Shown: positions 7,957 to 17,010, counted from the stretch's first letter. The stretch is DNA of 24,592 nucleotides from UBA1563 sp041667115 (GCA_041667115.1 JBAYFO010000053.1:1-24592); one strand, 5' to 3'. Made by a program: numbers and translations. The notes: a model not told the origin generated them from the letters alone.

Positions 7957-10900
7957 CTATTTCACCATGAGCATTTTTTTTGCCGCAAAAAATTTGTCTT
8001 TAACCTCAACGGTGTAAATATACATTCCGCTTGCCAAACGATTTCCGGCAAAATCTATTTCCTGTATCCCGGCGGCAAACTCATCATTTGCCAATCTTGC
8101 TACTCTCTGTCCGAGAACGTTAAAGACATCAACTTTTACCAATCCTTGCACCGGTAAATAGAAACGGATTTTTGTTGCCGGGTTGAACGGATTGGGATAA
8201 TTTTGAAATACTACGTAAGAATCTAAGTCTATGTTACCAACTTCTTTTATTGGTCTCGGTGCCGTGAACGTAAACTTATCAATACCAAACTGAAGTGGAT
8301 TAGGATAAGTAATAGTTAACGTATCCACATTGTAATACCTTGTTGACCAAAAAACTAATGCCCATGTTGCTGCCGCATTATTTTTATCTGAAGGAGATAA
8401 AGTTATTGGTGCATTCGCGTCATATGGAGAGTTTACTATAATTCCATACATCCTATCATTGGGATTCCAAATATAAAATGGATTTGCGTTTGATTCTTGC
8501 ATACGGTCTTGGAACATGAAGTTTACCTGGATTTTCTTGTCCTTATTCCAAACTTCAAATGGAATTCTAACTAAAAACGGAGCACTCGATCCGGGATTTG
8601 GATTAAGCGGATGATTTGCAAGAGAAAAGGTGTCCTTTCCCGCAAAGAGAGTTGCCATCGAGCCACCGTTTTTTATGGTAAAAATTTTTCGTCCGTTGAC
8701 AATAGAAGAATCCATGTTACCCGAAAAGTTCAACGTATAATCTTGTTTAAGTTCTTTAACATCGGCGGTACCAATACCAAAATTATCAATTGCCCTACTG
8801 CTCACCTTACCCGCAAAAATTGAATAGTTGGACATCACAAACGCTTTAGTTGAAGGTGCATCCCCTTCATAGAAGAAAGTAAGGGAACGATAATTACTTA
8901 CGATGCTACTAAAATTAATTGGTTGCTCATAATTTACATCCGCTTCTATTCTTAATCCGTCAACTACGGGACCCGGAAGCTTACTCCCTTTGTTGGGAAT
9001 ATCGTTACGCGGAGGGAAAAGATCTTTTCCATTTACAATTGACTGATTTTCTAAAACGAGCGCATCCCTGGTTACATCTTTAACATTCCAATATTTTGCG
9101 CGTCGTGTTAAAAATTTAATTGACCGGGTATCATCAACGGTTAATGCTGATGAAGGTTTTAGTAAACTATCTGTGTCGCTTGTTTTTTTATTGGGTGAAG
9201 CGCCTACCCAATCCCCATCGTCATTAAGTAACTCGTCTCGTTCGGTGAAAAATACTTCGTATTTATCCCCGGTTAATTTAGTCGGGTCTTCTACAGTAAT
9301 TTTTATATTTGATTCTTCACTTTCAGTAAAACGATCAACAACAACTTCATCACCGTAATCTGGTCCCGGATAATTTTCGTAGTACGTTACTTCAATAACT
9401 TTTACCAGACTTTCAGAAGTGGAGGAGGACGCGGAAGGATCTGAATTATAGATATATGCCGTTACCGCGAAATAATATTTTTTACCGATAAGCATATGAG
9501 AATTTTCAAAAGAGTCAAAATCAGTACTGAATGCTCTTTTTATCCCGGAATCTGAACCGGATTGTTCAACGCGGTCAACCCGTAAACGTGTAATCGGATC
9601 ATTGTACGTTTGATGAATTTCAGTAACGCCGTCAACAATATCGTAAGTAGCTATTTTTTTTGCTCCTTCTTTTGTTATGGTGTTTGCCGAGAGTTGGTAA
9701 ACATTGTATCCTTGAAATTTGTATCCTTCCTTGCTATAGTTTTCTATAGTATTATTTACGGCGAAATCTTCACCCCAGTCTAAACGTACTTTAGCAATCG
9801 TTCCTTTCACTTTTACAACGGGAATTGGAGTTTTTGGGGGTGAATAAAGTTTAAAATCTGAATTATAAAAATCTTGAACACTCCGCGCATAATCTTTTAA
9901 TATTTTTACCGATTGAAGTCTATCCGTTCCCATAGCGGCAATTTCTGCAAAAATAATTTTCTGCGTATCTCCTACTGCCATCTGGAAAGGACCGGATGCT
10001 ATTCCGCACCTTCTATCCCCTGGAACGTATCCACCGGGATAAACTCTCCCATCAAGCCAACCCTGTTGAGTTATCGGATCACCGGAGAGAGGAAACGTTG
10101 ATGAGTCTCCAGTAAGCACATCTATAAATGGCTTTCCATTATATGGATGTTTCCCCCTCATTAAGTTATAAAACTGATCCGCTCCTTTTGAATTCTCTTG
10201 AATCGGATCGCCATCCTCCGGGGTAGATTTATATCCAGGATAAAATGCCGTCATAGGAAGATTATGATTTTCTGAAATGGAAGGTCCTTTTAAAAGTTTA
10301 AACCCGATAGCCGGAGGTGGAAATGGATAGTAAGAGTTATCTTTTTCGAATGCGTTATAATCAAATCCAAGACTCAAAGTGGTATCGCATCCAACAAAGT
10401 CATCCCCGGCATCGCCAATCTCCGTATCAGACCAAAGAGTTACGTAAGCATCTTTGAAAATTGTGGACGACTTATTAATCATCACATATTTTCTAAAAAT
10501 CATATCGTTCAGGTAATTATCAGTAGAGTAAGACCAGGCGGTAACCTGTAATTCTACTCCAAGCGGAAGTGTTCCGTGCATATATTTTGTATTTGAAGAA
10601 TCCAGATCATTTGCCACATACCAGATTGTTTGATCTGCGCCAGGAAATCCCGGGATGTCAATTGCCGGATCATAAACACCATTTGCGTTTCTATCTTCAA
10701 ATGGAGCGCCGTCAACCGCGCGCCATTCTTTCCAGTCCTTTTCATATTGCGCTCTGATCTGTTCGGAAGTTATTTTTTCGTCAGCAATTTCAGAAGATAA
10801 ATCTACATCCGGTCCGCCGGGATAAACATCACGCCGTACTCTGTAAATTCTAACGTTTTCTGCTTTGGGATTTTCAGCTATTCCTTCGGAAATTATCTTT

Positions 10901-11226
10901 CCCCCTTGAAGTCCGCTTCTGTAAGAGCTGCCGCCAACTCTAACTTGAGGATCATCTAAAACTTTAGCGCCCCATAAAAATCCAGTTTCAAAAACAGCCG
11001 TTCTCCAATTGCCTTTAGGGAAAAAGCATCCGGAATTACCATTCGGCGCATGGTCGGATATGCCATTATTAAAAAAATACGTTGAGATAGAATTGATATT
11101 CAGCTGGGTATAATTTGAATCCCCTAAAGTAGAAACCACCTTCTTTTGTTCATCGCCATTCGCCATTGAATTACATATAAATCCAGCACAAATTATGCAG
11201 AAGAAAACGAATCCTCTTTTAATCAT
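7957..11226 (-). CDS. Large secreted protein of unknown function with T9SS type A sorting domain
   Basis: The function is not recognised. The 1089-residue protein begins with a signal peptide (MIKRGFVFFCIICAGFICNS) and ends with an 85-residue T9SS type A domain (1005-1089: FQNYPNPFNP, VFNVLGQRV, SGMYIYTVE). This predicts export by Sec and then passage across the outer membrane to the surface or medium. D178, N180 and N182 in DRNANGVYD, with D186, resemble a calcium-binding loop. Around residues 470-610 a stretch with LDWGE (482-486), GYNVYQ and KYYFAVTAY looks like a fibronectin type III domain. No catalytic motif is evident. A GAGGG ribosome binding site lies 5 bases before the ATG. It is the last of three minus-strand T9SS cargo genes, 42 bases after the esterase. 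Its sorting domain lacks the heptamer-coded SWQLAVGS segment of the other two. Confidence 0.85.
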   Translation of the reverse strand: MIKRGFVFFCIICAGFICNSMANGDEQKKVVSTLGDSNYTQLNINSISTYFFNNGISDHAPNGNSGCFFPKGNWRTAVFETGFLWGAKVLDDPQVRVGGSSYRSGLQGGKIISEGIAENPKAENVRIYRVRRDVYPGGPDVDLSSEIADEKITSEQIRAQYEKDWKEWRAVDGAPFEDRNANGVYDPAIDIPGFPGADQTIWYVANDLDSSNTKYMHGTLPLGVELQVTAWSYSTDNYLNDMIFRKYVMINKSSTIFKDAYVTLWSDTEIGDAGDDFVGCDTTLSLGFDYNAFEKDNSYYPFPPPAIGFKLLKGPSISENHNLPMTAFYPGYKSTPEDGDPIQENSKGADQFYNLMRGKHPYNGKPFIDVLTGDSSTFPLSGDPITQQGWLDGRVYPGGYVPGDRRCGIASGPFQMAVGDTQKIIFAEIAAMGTDRLQSVKILKDYARSVQDFYNSDFKLYSPPKTPIPVVKVKGTIAKVRLDWGEDFAVNNTIENYSKEGYKFQGYNVYQLSANTITKEGAKKIATYDIVDGVTEIHQTYNDPITRLRVDRVEQSGSDSGIKRAFSTDFDSFENSHMLIGKKYYFAVTAYIYNSDPSASSSTSESLVKVIEVTYYENYPGPDYGDEVVVDRFTESEESNIKITVEDPTKLTGDKYEVFFTERDELLNDDGDWVGASPNKKTSDTDSLLKPSSALTVDDTRSIKFLTRRAKYWNVKDVTRDALVLENQSIVNGKDLFPPRNDIPNKGSKLPGPVVDGLRIEADVNYEQPINFSSIVSNYRSLTFFYEGDAPSTKAFVMSNYSIFAGKVSSRAIDNFGIGTADVKELKQDYTLNFSGNMDSSIVNGRKIFTIKNGGSMATLFAGKDTFSLANHPLNPNPGSSAPFLVRIPFEVWNKDKKIQVNFMFQDRMQESNANPFYIWNPNDRMYGIIVNSPYDANAPITLSPSDKNNAAATWALVFWSTRYYNVDTLTITYPNPLQFGIDKFTFTAPRPIKEVGNIDLDSYVVFQNYPNPFNPATKIRFYLPVQGLVKVDVFNVLGQRVARLANDEFAAGIQEIDFAGNRLASGMYIYTVEVKDKFFAAKKMLMVK

Positions 11227-11268
11227 AACAAACCCTCAAAAATAGTTTACAATAAAAATAATATATTT

Positions 11269-12477
11269 TTACTTCAAAACAACCATCTTCTTCATTTCAT
11301 GGTTACTGCCTGCGGTTAATCTGTAGAAGTATATTCCGCTTGATAGCGATGATACATTGAATGTTGCACTGTGTGTTCCCGCTTCCAACCAATTATTTAC
11401 AAGTTCTGCAACTTCATTTCCCAATACATCGTAAACTTTTAAAGTTGCAAAACTGCCGACTGCCAACTGCCAACTGATCTCTGTTACGGGATTAAATGGA
11501 TTTGGATAATTCTGAAATAATTGAAACTCATTCGGCATCTTTAGGTTTTGTTCGTCAATAGCTGTAGCGCTATCCGGCATCGGGTGCGCTTGAAAAAATT
11601 CCCACATCAAATCATTGGCATTAATAACTTTAGAGGGTTCGTCCCCCGAAAGAGCGTTAACGCCACCAGGCCATGAATGTCCGCCATCGCGCGTCATATA
11701 AAAATGTATCTCAGAATTGTAATTGCAGTTACTCCACTTAACAAACAAATAATCCTGGTCGTTTTGAATCGTATCTTTTTTGAGGCAGCCGTTAATATTC
11801 ATCCAGACGTTAAAAACAGAATCGAGTGGAGGATTGTAATGATCGCTAACACCGCTGCCAATTCCACCGGTGTAAGGAACATTGGTATCATTGAAAGAAT
11901 GAAAATGAATGATAGGAACCGCGCGTGAAGCATTAACCGTAGTTTTAATTACCATTGTTGCGGCAACTGGTGCGATTGCAGAAATTTTATTTGAAAGATC
12001 GCTTGCAAGCCGGTAGCACATCATCCCGCCGTTTGAAATTCCCGTAGCGAAAATTCTTTTTTGATCGATGTTATATTCGGTAGAAAGTTTTTCGATGAGT
12101 GTATCAATGAAGCCAACATCATCACTGTTAGATGATTCAGCGGTTCCACAGCATCCTCCGGCATTCCAGGTTCTAATCCCGAGGACTTTAATTCCTTCCG
12201 GATAGACAACAATAAAATTTGCTTCATCGGATTTAATGCTTAGCAGAGATTGGTTCTCAATATTCACCGCGCTTCCGAATCCGCCGTGCAAAGCTAATAT
12301 CAAGGAAGTTGGTTTTGTGTTAACATATCCAGGCGGAACATGAATAAGATATGTTCGAACAAGACCTTTATAATTAAGAGAATCATAAACAGAACTGTAA
12401 ACACTTTTAATATGACATGATACGCTTGAAACCAAAAACGAACAAAAAATAATGGCAGCAATTAATTTTGTTCTCAT
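11269..12477 (-). CDS. Secreted PHB-depolymerase-type esterase with T9SS sorting domain
   Basis: A 402-residue alpha/beta hydrolase of the LpqC/poly(3-hydroxybutyrate) depolymerase and feruloyl esterase group. A signal peptide (MRTKLIAAIIFCSFLVSS) leads to the catalytic domain: LILALHGGFGSA near residue 60 forms the oxyanion region, S148 in GISNGG is the nucleophile, D197 (HSFNDTNVPY) the likely acid, and H267 in DGGHSWPG the base. WNAGGCCG (104-111) is also typical of the family. Residues 318-402 are the T9SS type A sorting domain. The substrate could be a polyester or an acylated plant polysaccharide; sequence alone does not decide. The ATG lies 4 bases after the endonuclease stop, and its AGGTG binding site overlaps that TAG, so the two secreted enzymes are translationally coupled. 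Confidence 0.88.
   Translation of the reverse strand: MRTKLIAAIIFCSFLVSSVSCHIKSVYSSVYDSLNYKGLVRTYLIHVPPGYVNTKPTSLILALHGGFGSAVNIENQSLLSIKSDEANFIVVYPEGIKVLGIRTWNAGGCCGTAESSNSDDVGFIDTLIEKLSTEYNIDQKRIFATGISNGGMMCYRLASDLSNKISAIAPVAATMVIKTTVNASRAVPIIHFHSFNDTNVPYTGGIGSGVSDHYNPPLDSVFNVWMNINGCLKKDTIQNDQDYLFVKWSNCNYNSEIHFYMTRDGGHSWPGGVNALSGDEPSKVINANDLMWEFFQAHPMPDSATAIDEQNLKMPNEFQLFQNYPNPFNPVTEISWQLAVGSFATLKVYDVLGNEVAELVNNWLEAGTHSATFNVSSLSSGIYFYRLTAGSNHEMKKMVVLK
11391..11511 (-). repeat. Sorting-domain DNA repeat, copy 1 (in esterase gene)
   Basis: This 121-base stretch of the esterase sorting domain aligns without gaps to 12604-12724 in the endonuclease gene, with 110 of 121 positions the same by hand count. 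It includes a heptamer array (11452-11475, plus-strand units GCCGACT then GCCAACT twice) that encodes SWQLAVGS on the minus strand. Confidence 0.85.
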
Positions 12478-12481
12478 GGCA

Positions 12482-13960
12482 TCACCTAATAAGAATTAGT
12501 TTTTTCAATTCCGATTTATCGTCTACACTTAATTTATAAAAATATACTCCACTTGAAAGCAATGACGCATTGAACTCAACGTTGTAATTTCCTGCTTCAA
12601 GAAAATTATTTACAAGTTCCGCAACTTCATTCCCCAATACATCGTAGACTTTTAAAGTTGCAAAACTGCCGACTGCCAACTGCCAACTGATGACTGTACT
12701 CGGATTAAATGGGTTAGGATAATTTTGCTGTAACATAAACCTTTGTGGAATTTCTTGTTTATCATTTATTCCGGTTGGTCCGGAGGTTTTAAAAGTAACA
12801 ACCGTATCATTCATTGCTACATTATTGATGCTTTTTAGATTTTTTAATTGAATAGAAAAAGTTGTACCGGTTGCAAGAGTTGGAACTGTTACAAGTATTT
12901 TGGAAATATCATTATTAACTCCCCACTGAATACTTGAAGGATTCCCAATTGAATTATCAAAAATAAAATTTTGGTTATCGACTGTTACCGTGGAATCAAG
13001 ATATCGTGAAAAATCTATCAGAACCGATGTTGTATTCATCTGCTTTACTGAAACGACTGAAGGAGCCATCGTTGTTTCCCAAATTTCAGCAGCAAATTCG
13101 GGATGATCGATAAAAGGATTTCTATTTTTTTGGATTCCATAAATGGCATTGTTCCGGTCAATTTCTTTTTGACTTACCGTATCGCGAACACTCCAAGAAT
13201 ATAAAAGATTTGCATACCAGGGAAGTAAATCCGATTTATTCGTTCCTGCGCCTGTTGACCATCCTGCATCTTCAGTATAATACCGTACCGACATATACAT
13301 TGAAGAACGGGCAAGATCACCTTTGTATGCATCAATTGGTTCGAACGCAGTTCCGCTATAACCGGGGGAGGTATTTGGCCCTAGTTTGCTTCCGTTGAGT
13401 GAAGTCCATGTTGGGCTGCTAACATTTCCGTAAGGCCAGTTACCTCTCATCCCATTAACTTTTCCGTCTGTTGGGAAAATATGAAATATATCTGAAACTG
13501 GTGGCGAAAGTTCATTAAACCAACTTTGCGGCCATGAATGCTCTTTATTATAGCAGTCTCCTTCACTACTATAATTCCCGCATTGCTTTGTAATAAAAGT
13601 AAATTCATATGGTGGAGTTCCTCCGGGAATATCGGAATACATATCCCAAACTTTGCCGTTTGGTTTTTTATCTGTGGATTGAAAGTATGTCCAGAGAGAC
13701 GCATAGCTAACTACTGTATGACCTTTAATAATGTTATGCAGTGCTAACCGTAAAGCAGTGCCATATAATTTATATGCCATTTCGTAATAATCGTTTGTCC
13801 CCATTGTTTGTTGCGGATTGAAATTCTCGTTGTTTGACTTAACGGAAACAGCGCCGTTAGTTTCCGGTAATCCGGATTGCGCAATACTATTGCCTGAGAG
13901 AAAAACAATTATTAAAAGTATCCCCACATTTCGTAAAAGAGAACCGACACAAACTTTCAT
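12482..13960 (-). CDS. Secreted endonuclease I family nuclease with T9SS sorting domain
   Basis: A 492-residue extracellular nuclease of the EndA/NucM/Bsn endonuclease I family, likely to degrade extracellular DNA or RNA for nutrient or phosphate supply. A signal peptide (MKVCVGSLLRNVGILLIIVF, cleavage near IAQ) precedes the nuclease domain. Its signatures are NKEHSWPQSWF (138-148) and HIFPTDGKVNGMRGN (160-174), with DLARSSMYMSVRYY further on. A beta-rich Ig-like segment (PSVVSVKQMN to VVTFKTSGP) links to the T9SS type A domain (408-492). The frame stays open 30 codons upstream, but the ATG at 13960 is chosen because AGGTG lies 6 bases before it and the signal peptide then starts cleanly. It is the first of the three cargo genes. 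The 278-base divergent gap upstream (13961-14238) shows no clear repeat or RNA. Confidence 0.9.
   Translation of the reverse strand: MKVCVGSLLRNVGILLIIVFLSGNSIAQSGLPETNGAVSVKSNNENFNPQQTMGTNDYYEMAYKLYGTALRLALHNIIKGHTVVSYASLWTYFQSTDKKPNGKVWDMYSDIPGGTPPYEFTFITKQCGNYSSEGDCYNKEHSWPQSWFNELSPPVSDIFHIFPTDGKVNGMRGNWPYGNVSSPTWTSLNGSKLGPNTSPGYSGTAFEPIDAYKGDLARSSMYMSVRYYTEDAGWSTGAGTNKSDLLPWYANLLYSWSVRDTVSQKEIDRNNAIYGIQKNRNPFIDHPEFAAEIWETTMAPSVVSVKQMNTTSVLIDFSRYLDSTVTVDNQNFIFDNSIGNPSSIQWGVNNDISKILVTVPTLATGTTFSIQLKNLKSINNVAMNDTVVTFKTSGPTGINDKQEIPQRFMLQQNYPNPFNPSTVISWQLAVGSFATLKVYDVLGNEVAELVNNFLEAGNYNVEFNASLLSSGVYFYKLSVDDKSELKKLILIR
12604..12724 (-). repeat. Sorting-domain DNA repeat, copy 2 (in endonuclease gene)
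   Basis: The partner of 11391-11511, 1213 bases away and in the same orientation. It carries the same heptamers (GCCGACT, then GCCAACT twice, 12668-12688) plus a fourth, GATGACT (12689-12695). The three units that precede the fourth are identical in both genes. Confidence 0.85.
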
Positions 13961-14238
13961 CAACGACACCTTTCTTAACAATATGCTAGCTATTAAATTT
14001 TGGAGGACAAATCTACTATATTTCTCTTGAATACGAAACTGCCTTTTCATCTGCTTACCTTCAAATGTATTTAGGATTATCAGAATTATGCAATCAAAGG
14101 TTTTACTTAATGCTAGAAGCTTTGTGTTAAAAGTGAATAATTGTTTATTATAGCAATCAAGATTATAAAAATTTTATTTGTCTCTAAAGTCTTACTTTTG
14201 GATTACTACTACACTAACAAGAACCATACACATTACCT

Positions 14239-14688
14239 ATGCAAAAATATCTGGTGATTTTCTTTGTGCTTCTTATTGCAGCAAAATTTTCTAACGCACA
14301 ATCTGCAAATAACAATTGGAAACCTTTGATAATAGACGCTACGCAGAGAATCTGGTATGATCGTTCTCAACTTGATACGGTCGACACTCCAACGTTTAAT
14401 GTCTGGATTCTTGAAATGCATCGCCCCAATCTATCGCTTGAAGGGATCTCCGATAATATCATGCGTACAAAAACTCTTTATATGGTTGATTTGCAACGAT
14501 ATAAATATGGAATCAAAGAGGTGGTCTACTACGATCCCTCTAATCAAATAATAAAAAGTTTTAAATACGACACAAACAGTTTAACCGAAGATTATAAATT
14601 TATTTTCCCCATAACAGAAAATTCATTTATGCAAAAATTAATTGATGAGCTTCTCCGGATAAGAAAACTAAAGGAATCTGTTAAATAA
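14239..14688 (+). CDS. Small secreted protein, possibly surface-adhesin E-like
   Basis: No firm function. The 149-residue protein has a signal peptide (MQKYLVIFFVLLIAAKFSNA) with cleavage likely near NAQ/S, and no T9SS domain, lipobox or further membrane segment, so it probably stays in the periplasm. The mature part has a repeated aromatic pattern: WKPLIIDATQRIWYDRSQL, then FNVWILEM, later KEVVYYDPSNQIIKSFKY. This W...YYD...V.VW layout recalls the surface-adhesin protein E family; that is a weak resemblance. The ATG has no strong ribosome binding site. The stop is two bases before the SET-domain gene, so both are probably one transcript. The gene is divergent from the endonuclease gene. Confidence 0.7.
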   Translation: MQKYLVIFFVLLIAAKFSNAQSANNNWKPLIIDATQRIWYDRSQLDTVDTPTFNVWILEMHRPNLSLEGISDNIMRTKTLYMVDLQRYKYGIKEVVYYDPSNQIIKSFKYDTNSLTEDYKFIFPITENSFMQKLIDELLRIRKLKESVK

Positions 14689-14690
14689 TT

Positions 14691-15092
14691 ATGCCGCTTG
14701 AAAAAGATTTATTCGTAAAAGAATCCGGGATTCATGGTAAGGGAATTTTCACTTCAATTGCTATAAAAGCTGAAACTGAAATACTGGTCATCAAAGGGGA
14801 AGTTATTTCTGAGTCTGAGTGCGTCCGGCGTGAAGAAGATGAGAATAATGTTTATATTTTTTGGAACGGCGACAACTATATCGACGTCTCAAACACCGAA
14901 AAAATAAAATACATTAATCATAGTTGTTCATTTAACTGCGAAGTTCAAGACCGTGATGATGAATCACTTTGGCTTGTTGCCAGCAATGATATTAAAGCCG
15001 GCGAAGAATTGGTGATTGATTACGGGTATGATGAGATCTATGAATCGTGCACCTGCGATGTTTGCCTTATTGGCGAAGATGAAGAACAATAA
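14691..15092 (+). CDS. SET-domain protein methyltransferase
   Basis: A compact 133-residue SET domain, a fold that transfers a methyl group from S-adenosylmethionine to lysine side chains. Visible motifs are GIHGKGIF (13-20), the pseudoknot YINHSCSFNC with N76, H77 and C79, GEELVIDYGYDE with the catalytic-type Y111, and the post-SET cysteines C120, C122 and C125 (CTCDVC), which with C79 would bind zinc. There is no signal peptide, so it acts in the cytoplasm. Small SET proteins like this are scattered in bacteria and their targets are mostly unknown. The start ATG lies two bases after the stop of the upstream small secreted protein. It converges with typA, with 28 bases between their stops and no obvious terminator. 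Confidence 0.88.
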   Translation: MPLEKDLFVKESGIHGKGIFTSIAIKAETEILVIKGEVISESECVRREEDENNVYIFWNGDNYIDVSNTEKIKYINHSCSFNCEVQDRDDESLWLVASNDIKAGEELVIDYGYDEIYESCTCDVCLIGEDEEQ

Positions 15093-15120
15093 CTTCATCT
15101 TTACCAATAAAAGTTAGAAC

Positions 15121-16965
15121 TTAATTTTCCAGATTTTTTTCGTCTGCTCTTTTAGCAGCCAACCGCGCTGACTTCCTATCCATATCCGTTAAGAATTTTT
15201 TTCTGATCCGGATTGCGGTTGGAGTGACTTCAACGTATTCATCATCAGTTATCCATTCTATCGCTTGTTCGAGCGTATGAATAAGCGGCGGTTCAAGACG
15301 TATTGCTTCATCTGCTCCGGAGGACCGCATATTTGAAAGTTGCTTTGTCTTCGTTACATTTACTCCCATATCATTACTACGGGAATTTTCTCCAACGACC
15401 ATACCTTCATAAACCTTTGTCCCGGGCTCAATAAAAAAGACAGCCCGTTCCTGTAATTTCCACATTGCGTAGGCTGAGGCAATTCCTGCTTCCATAGCAA
15501 CCAAAGCGCCGCGCTGCCGCTGCACAATATCACCTTTGTAAGGTTCGTAAGCATGAAAATTGTGATGAAGAATTCCGGTGCCTCGCGTGTCGTTTACAAA
15601 TTCAGATCTGTACCCGATCAATCCGCGGGAAGGGACAAAAAATTCCAGGCGCGTATTTTGATTAAAGGTGAGCATGTTTTTCATTTCACCTTTTCTTTTT
15701 CCCATTTTCTCTATCACGGTTCCAACATACTCTTCAGGAACATCGATGATGACATGTTCAATCGGTTCCGAAAGTACATCCAGAATTCGTTTCATAATTA
15801 CCTGCGGTTTGCTCACCTGTAATTCATAACTTTCACGGCGCATATTTTCAATTAGAATTGCAAGATGAAGTTCCCCTCTTCCGCTTACTTTAAAAACATC
15901 TGCGGAGTCAGTTATTTCAACACGAAGACTAACATTGATTTTTAATTCTTTTGCAAGCCGTTCAAAAAGATTTCTTGTGGTAACATACTTCCCATCAATT
16001 CCGGCGAAAGGAGAATTGTTCACGACGAAGTTCATCGTAATTCTCGGTTCTTCAATTGCAAGCGAAGGAAGTTTTTCCGGCAATTTTTTATCCGTTAAAG
16101 TATCGCTGATATTGATATCTTCAATTCCTGCAACAGCAACAATATCACCTGCTGAAGCTTCTTTCACTTCAACTCGCTTAATATTTTCATAGGCGTAAAG
16201 TTTGGAAATTTTTGCTTCACTTCTTTCATCTTCGTGTGTAATTAAAAGAACTTGATCACCTGCCGATACTTTTCCGTGATGAATTTTTCCAATTCCTATT
16301 CTGCCCAAATAATCGTTATAATCGATTGCCGAAATAAGCATCTGGAAAGGTAAATCCGGATTAGCTTCGGGGATAGGGGTTTTATCAATAATTAAATCAA
16401 GTAAAGGAGATAGATTTACGTTTTCATCTTCAAGATGAATTTTAGCAATTCCTTGTTTAGCAATTGCATAGACGTAAGGAAAGTCAAGTTGTTCGTCGGT
16501 CGCTCCGAGCGCAACAAAGAGATCAAAGATTTCATTCAGCACTTCGTTCGGGCGTGCGTCTTTTCTATCAATCTTATTTATCACAACGATGGGTTTAATT
16601 CCCAATTCTAATGATTTTTTCAGAACAAATTTTGTTTGCGGAAGCGGACCTTCAGCCGCATCAACTAAAAGAAGAACACCGTCAACCATTAATAACGTTC
16701 GTTCAACTTCACCGCCAAAGTCGGCATGCCCGGGAGTATCAATAATATTTATTTTATAATCTTTGTAAAAAACGCTTAAATTTTTTGCAAGAATCGTGAT
16801 TCCTCTTTCCCGTTCAAGGTCGTTGGAATCCATAATTCTTTTTTCGACTTGTTGATTTTCTCTCCAAGCGCCGGTTTGTCTAAGAATAAAATCTACAAGC
16901 GTAGTTTTACCATGATCAACGTGAGCAATAATTGCAATGTTTCTTATTTTATCTAAGCTGAACAA
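15121..16965 (-). CDS. typA: Ribosome-associated translational GTPase TypA/BipA
   Basis: TypA/BipA is an EF-G-like GTPase that binds the 70S ribosome and supports 50S assembly and stress adaptation. The 614-residue protein has G1 AHVDHGKTT (14-22), G2 RGITI (54-58), G3 DTPGH (76-80) and G4 NKID (130-133). These are followed by the beta-barrel domain, EF-G-like domains III and V (GRGELHLAILIENMRREGYE-type stretch, then GEMKNM), and the TypA-specific C-terminal domain (RTSGADEAIRL-like, VEVTPTAIRIRKKFL). Length is close to E. coli BipA at 607. The start is a TTG supported by AGAGG 6 bases upstream; no other start is near. The 217-base gap to ychF carries two heptamer arrays and no gene. Confidence 0.96.
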   Translation of the reverse strand: MFSLDKIRNIAIIAHVDHGKTTLVDFILRQTGAWRENQQVEKRIMDSNDLERERGITILAKNLSVFYKDYKINIIDTPGHADFGGEVERTLLMVDGVLLLVDAAEGPLPQTKFVLKKSLELGIKPIVVINKIDRKDARPNEVLNEIFDLFVALGATDEQLDFPYVYAIAKQGIAKIHLEDENVNLSPLLDLIIDKTPIPEANPDLPFQMLISAIDYNDYLGRIGIGKIHHGKVSAGDQVLLITHEDERSEAKISKLYAYENIKRVEVKEASAGDIVAVAGIEDINISDTLTDKKLPEKLPSLAIEEPRITMNFVVNNSPFAGIDGKYVTTRNLFERLAKELKINVSLRVEITDSADVFKVSGRGELHLAILIENMRRESYELQVSKPQVIMKRILDVLSEPIEHVIIDVPEEYVGTVIEKMGKRKGEMKNMLTFNQNTRLEFFVPSRGLIGYRSEFVNDTRGTGILHHNFHAYEPYKGDIVQRQRGALVAMEAGIASAYAMWKLQERAVFFIEPGTKVYEGMVVGENSRSNDMGVNVTKTKQLSNMRSSGADEAIRLEPPLIHTLEQAIEWITDDEYVEVTPTAIRIRKKFLTDMDRKSARLAAKRADEKNLEN

Positions 16966-16982
16966 TATGTACCTCTTTTCTA

Positions 16983-17010
16983 AGTTATCAGTAATCAGTA
17001 ATCAGTAATT
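16983..17010. repeat. Heptamer tandem array, AGTNATY x4, upstream of typA
   Basis: Four 7-base units lie just upstream of the typA start: one AGTTATC, two AGTAATC and a final AGTAATT. The AGT anchor matches the units in the sorting-domain repeats and at 24420-24461. Confidence 0.8.

Noticed and set aside
12415..12477. Lipoprotein signal in the esterase (cysteine at residue 21)
   Set aside because: The residues before the cysteine (SVS) fit a lipobox poorly, and T9SS cargo is normally exported with a standard Sec signal.
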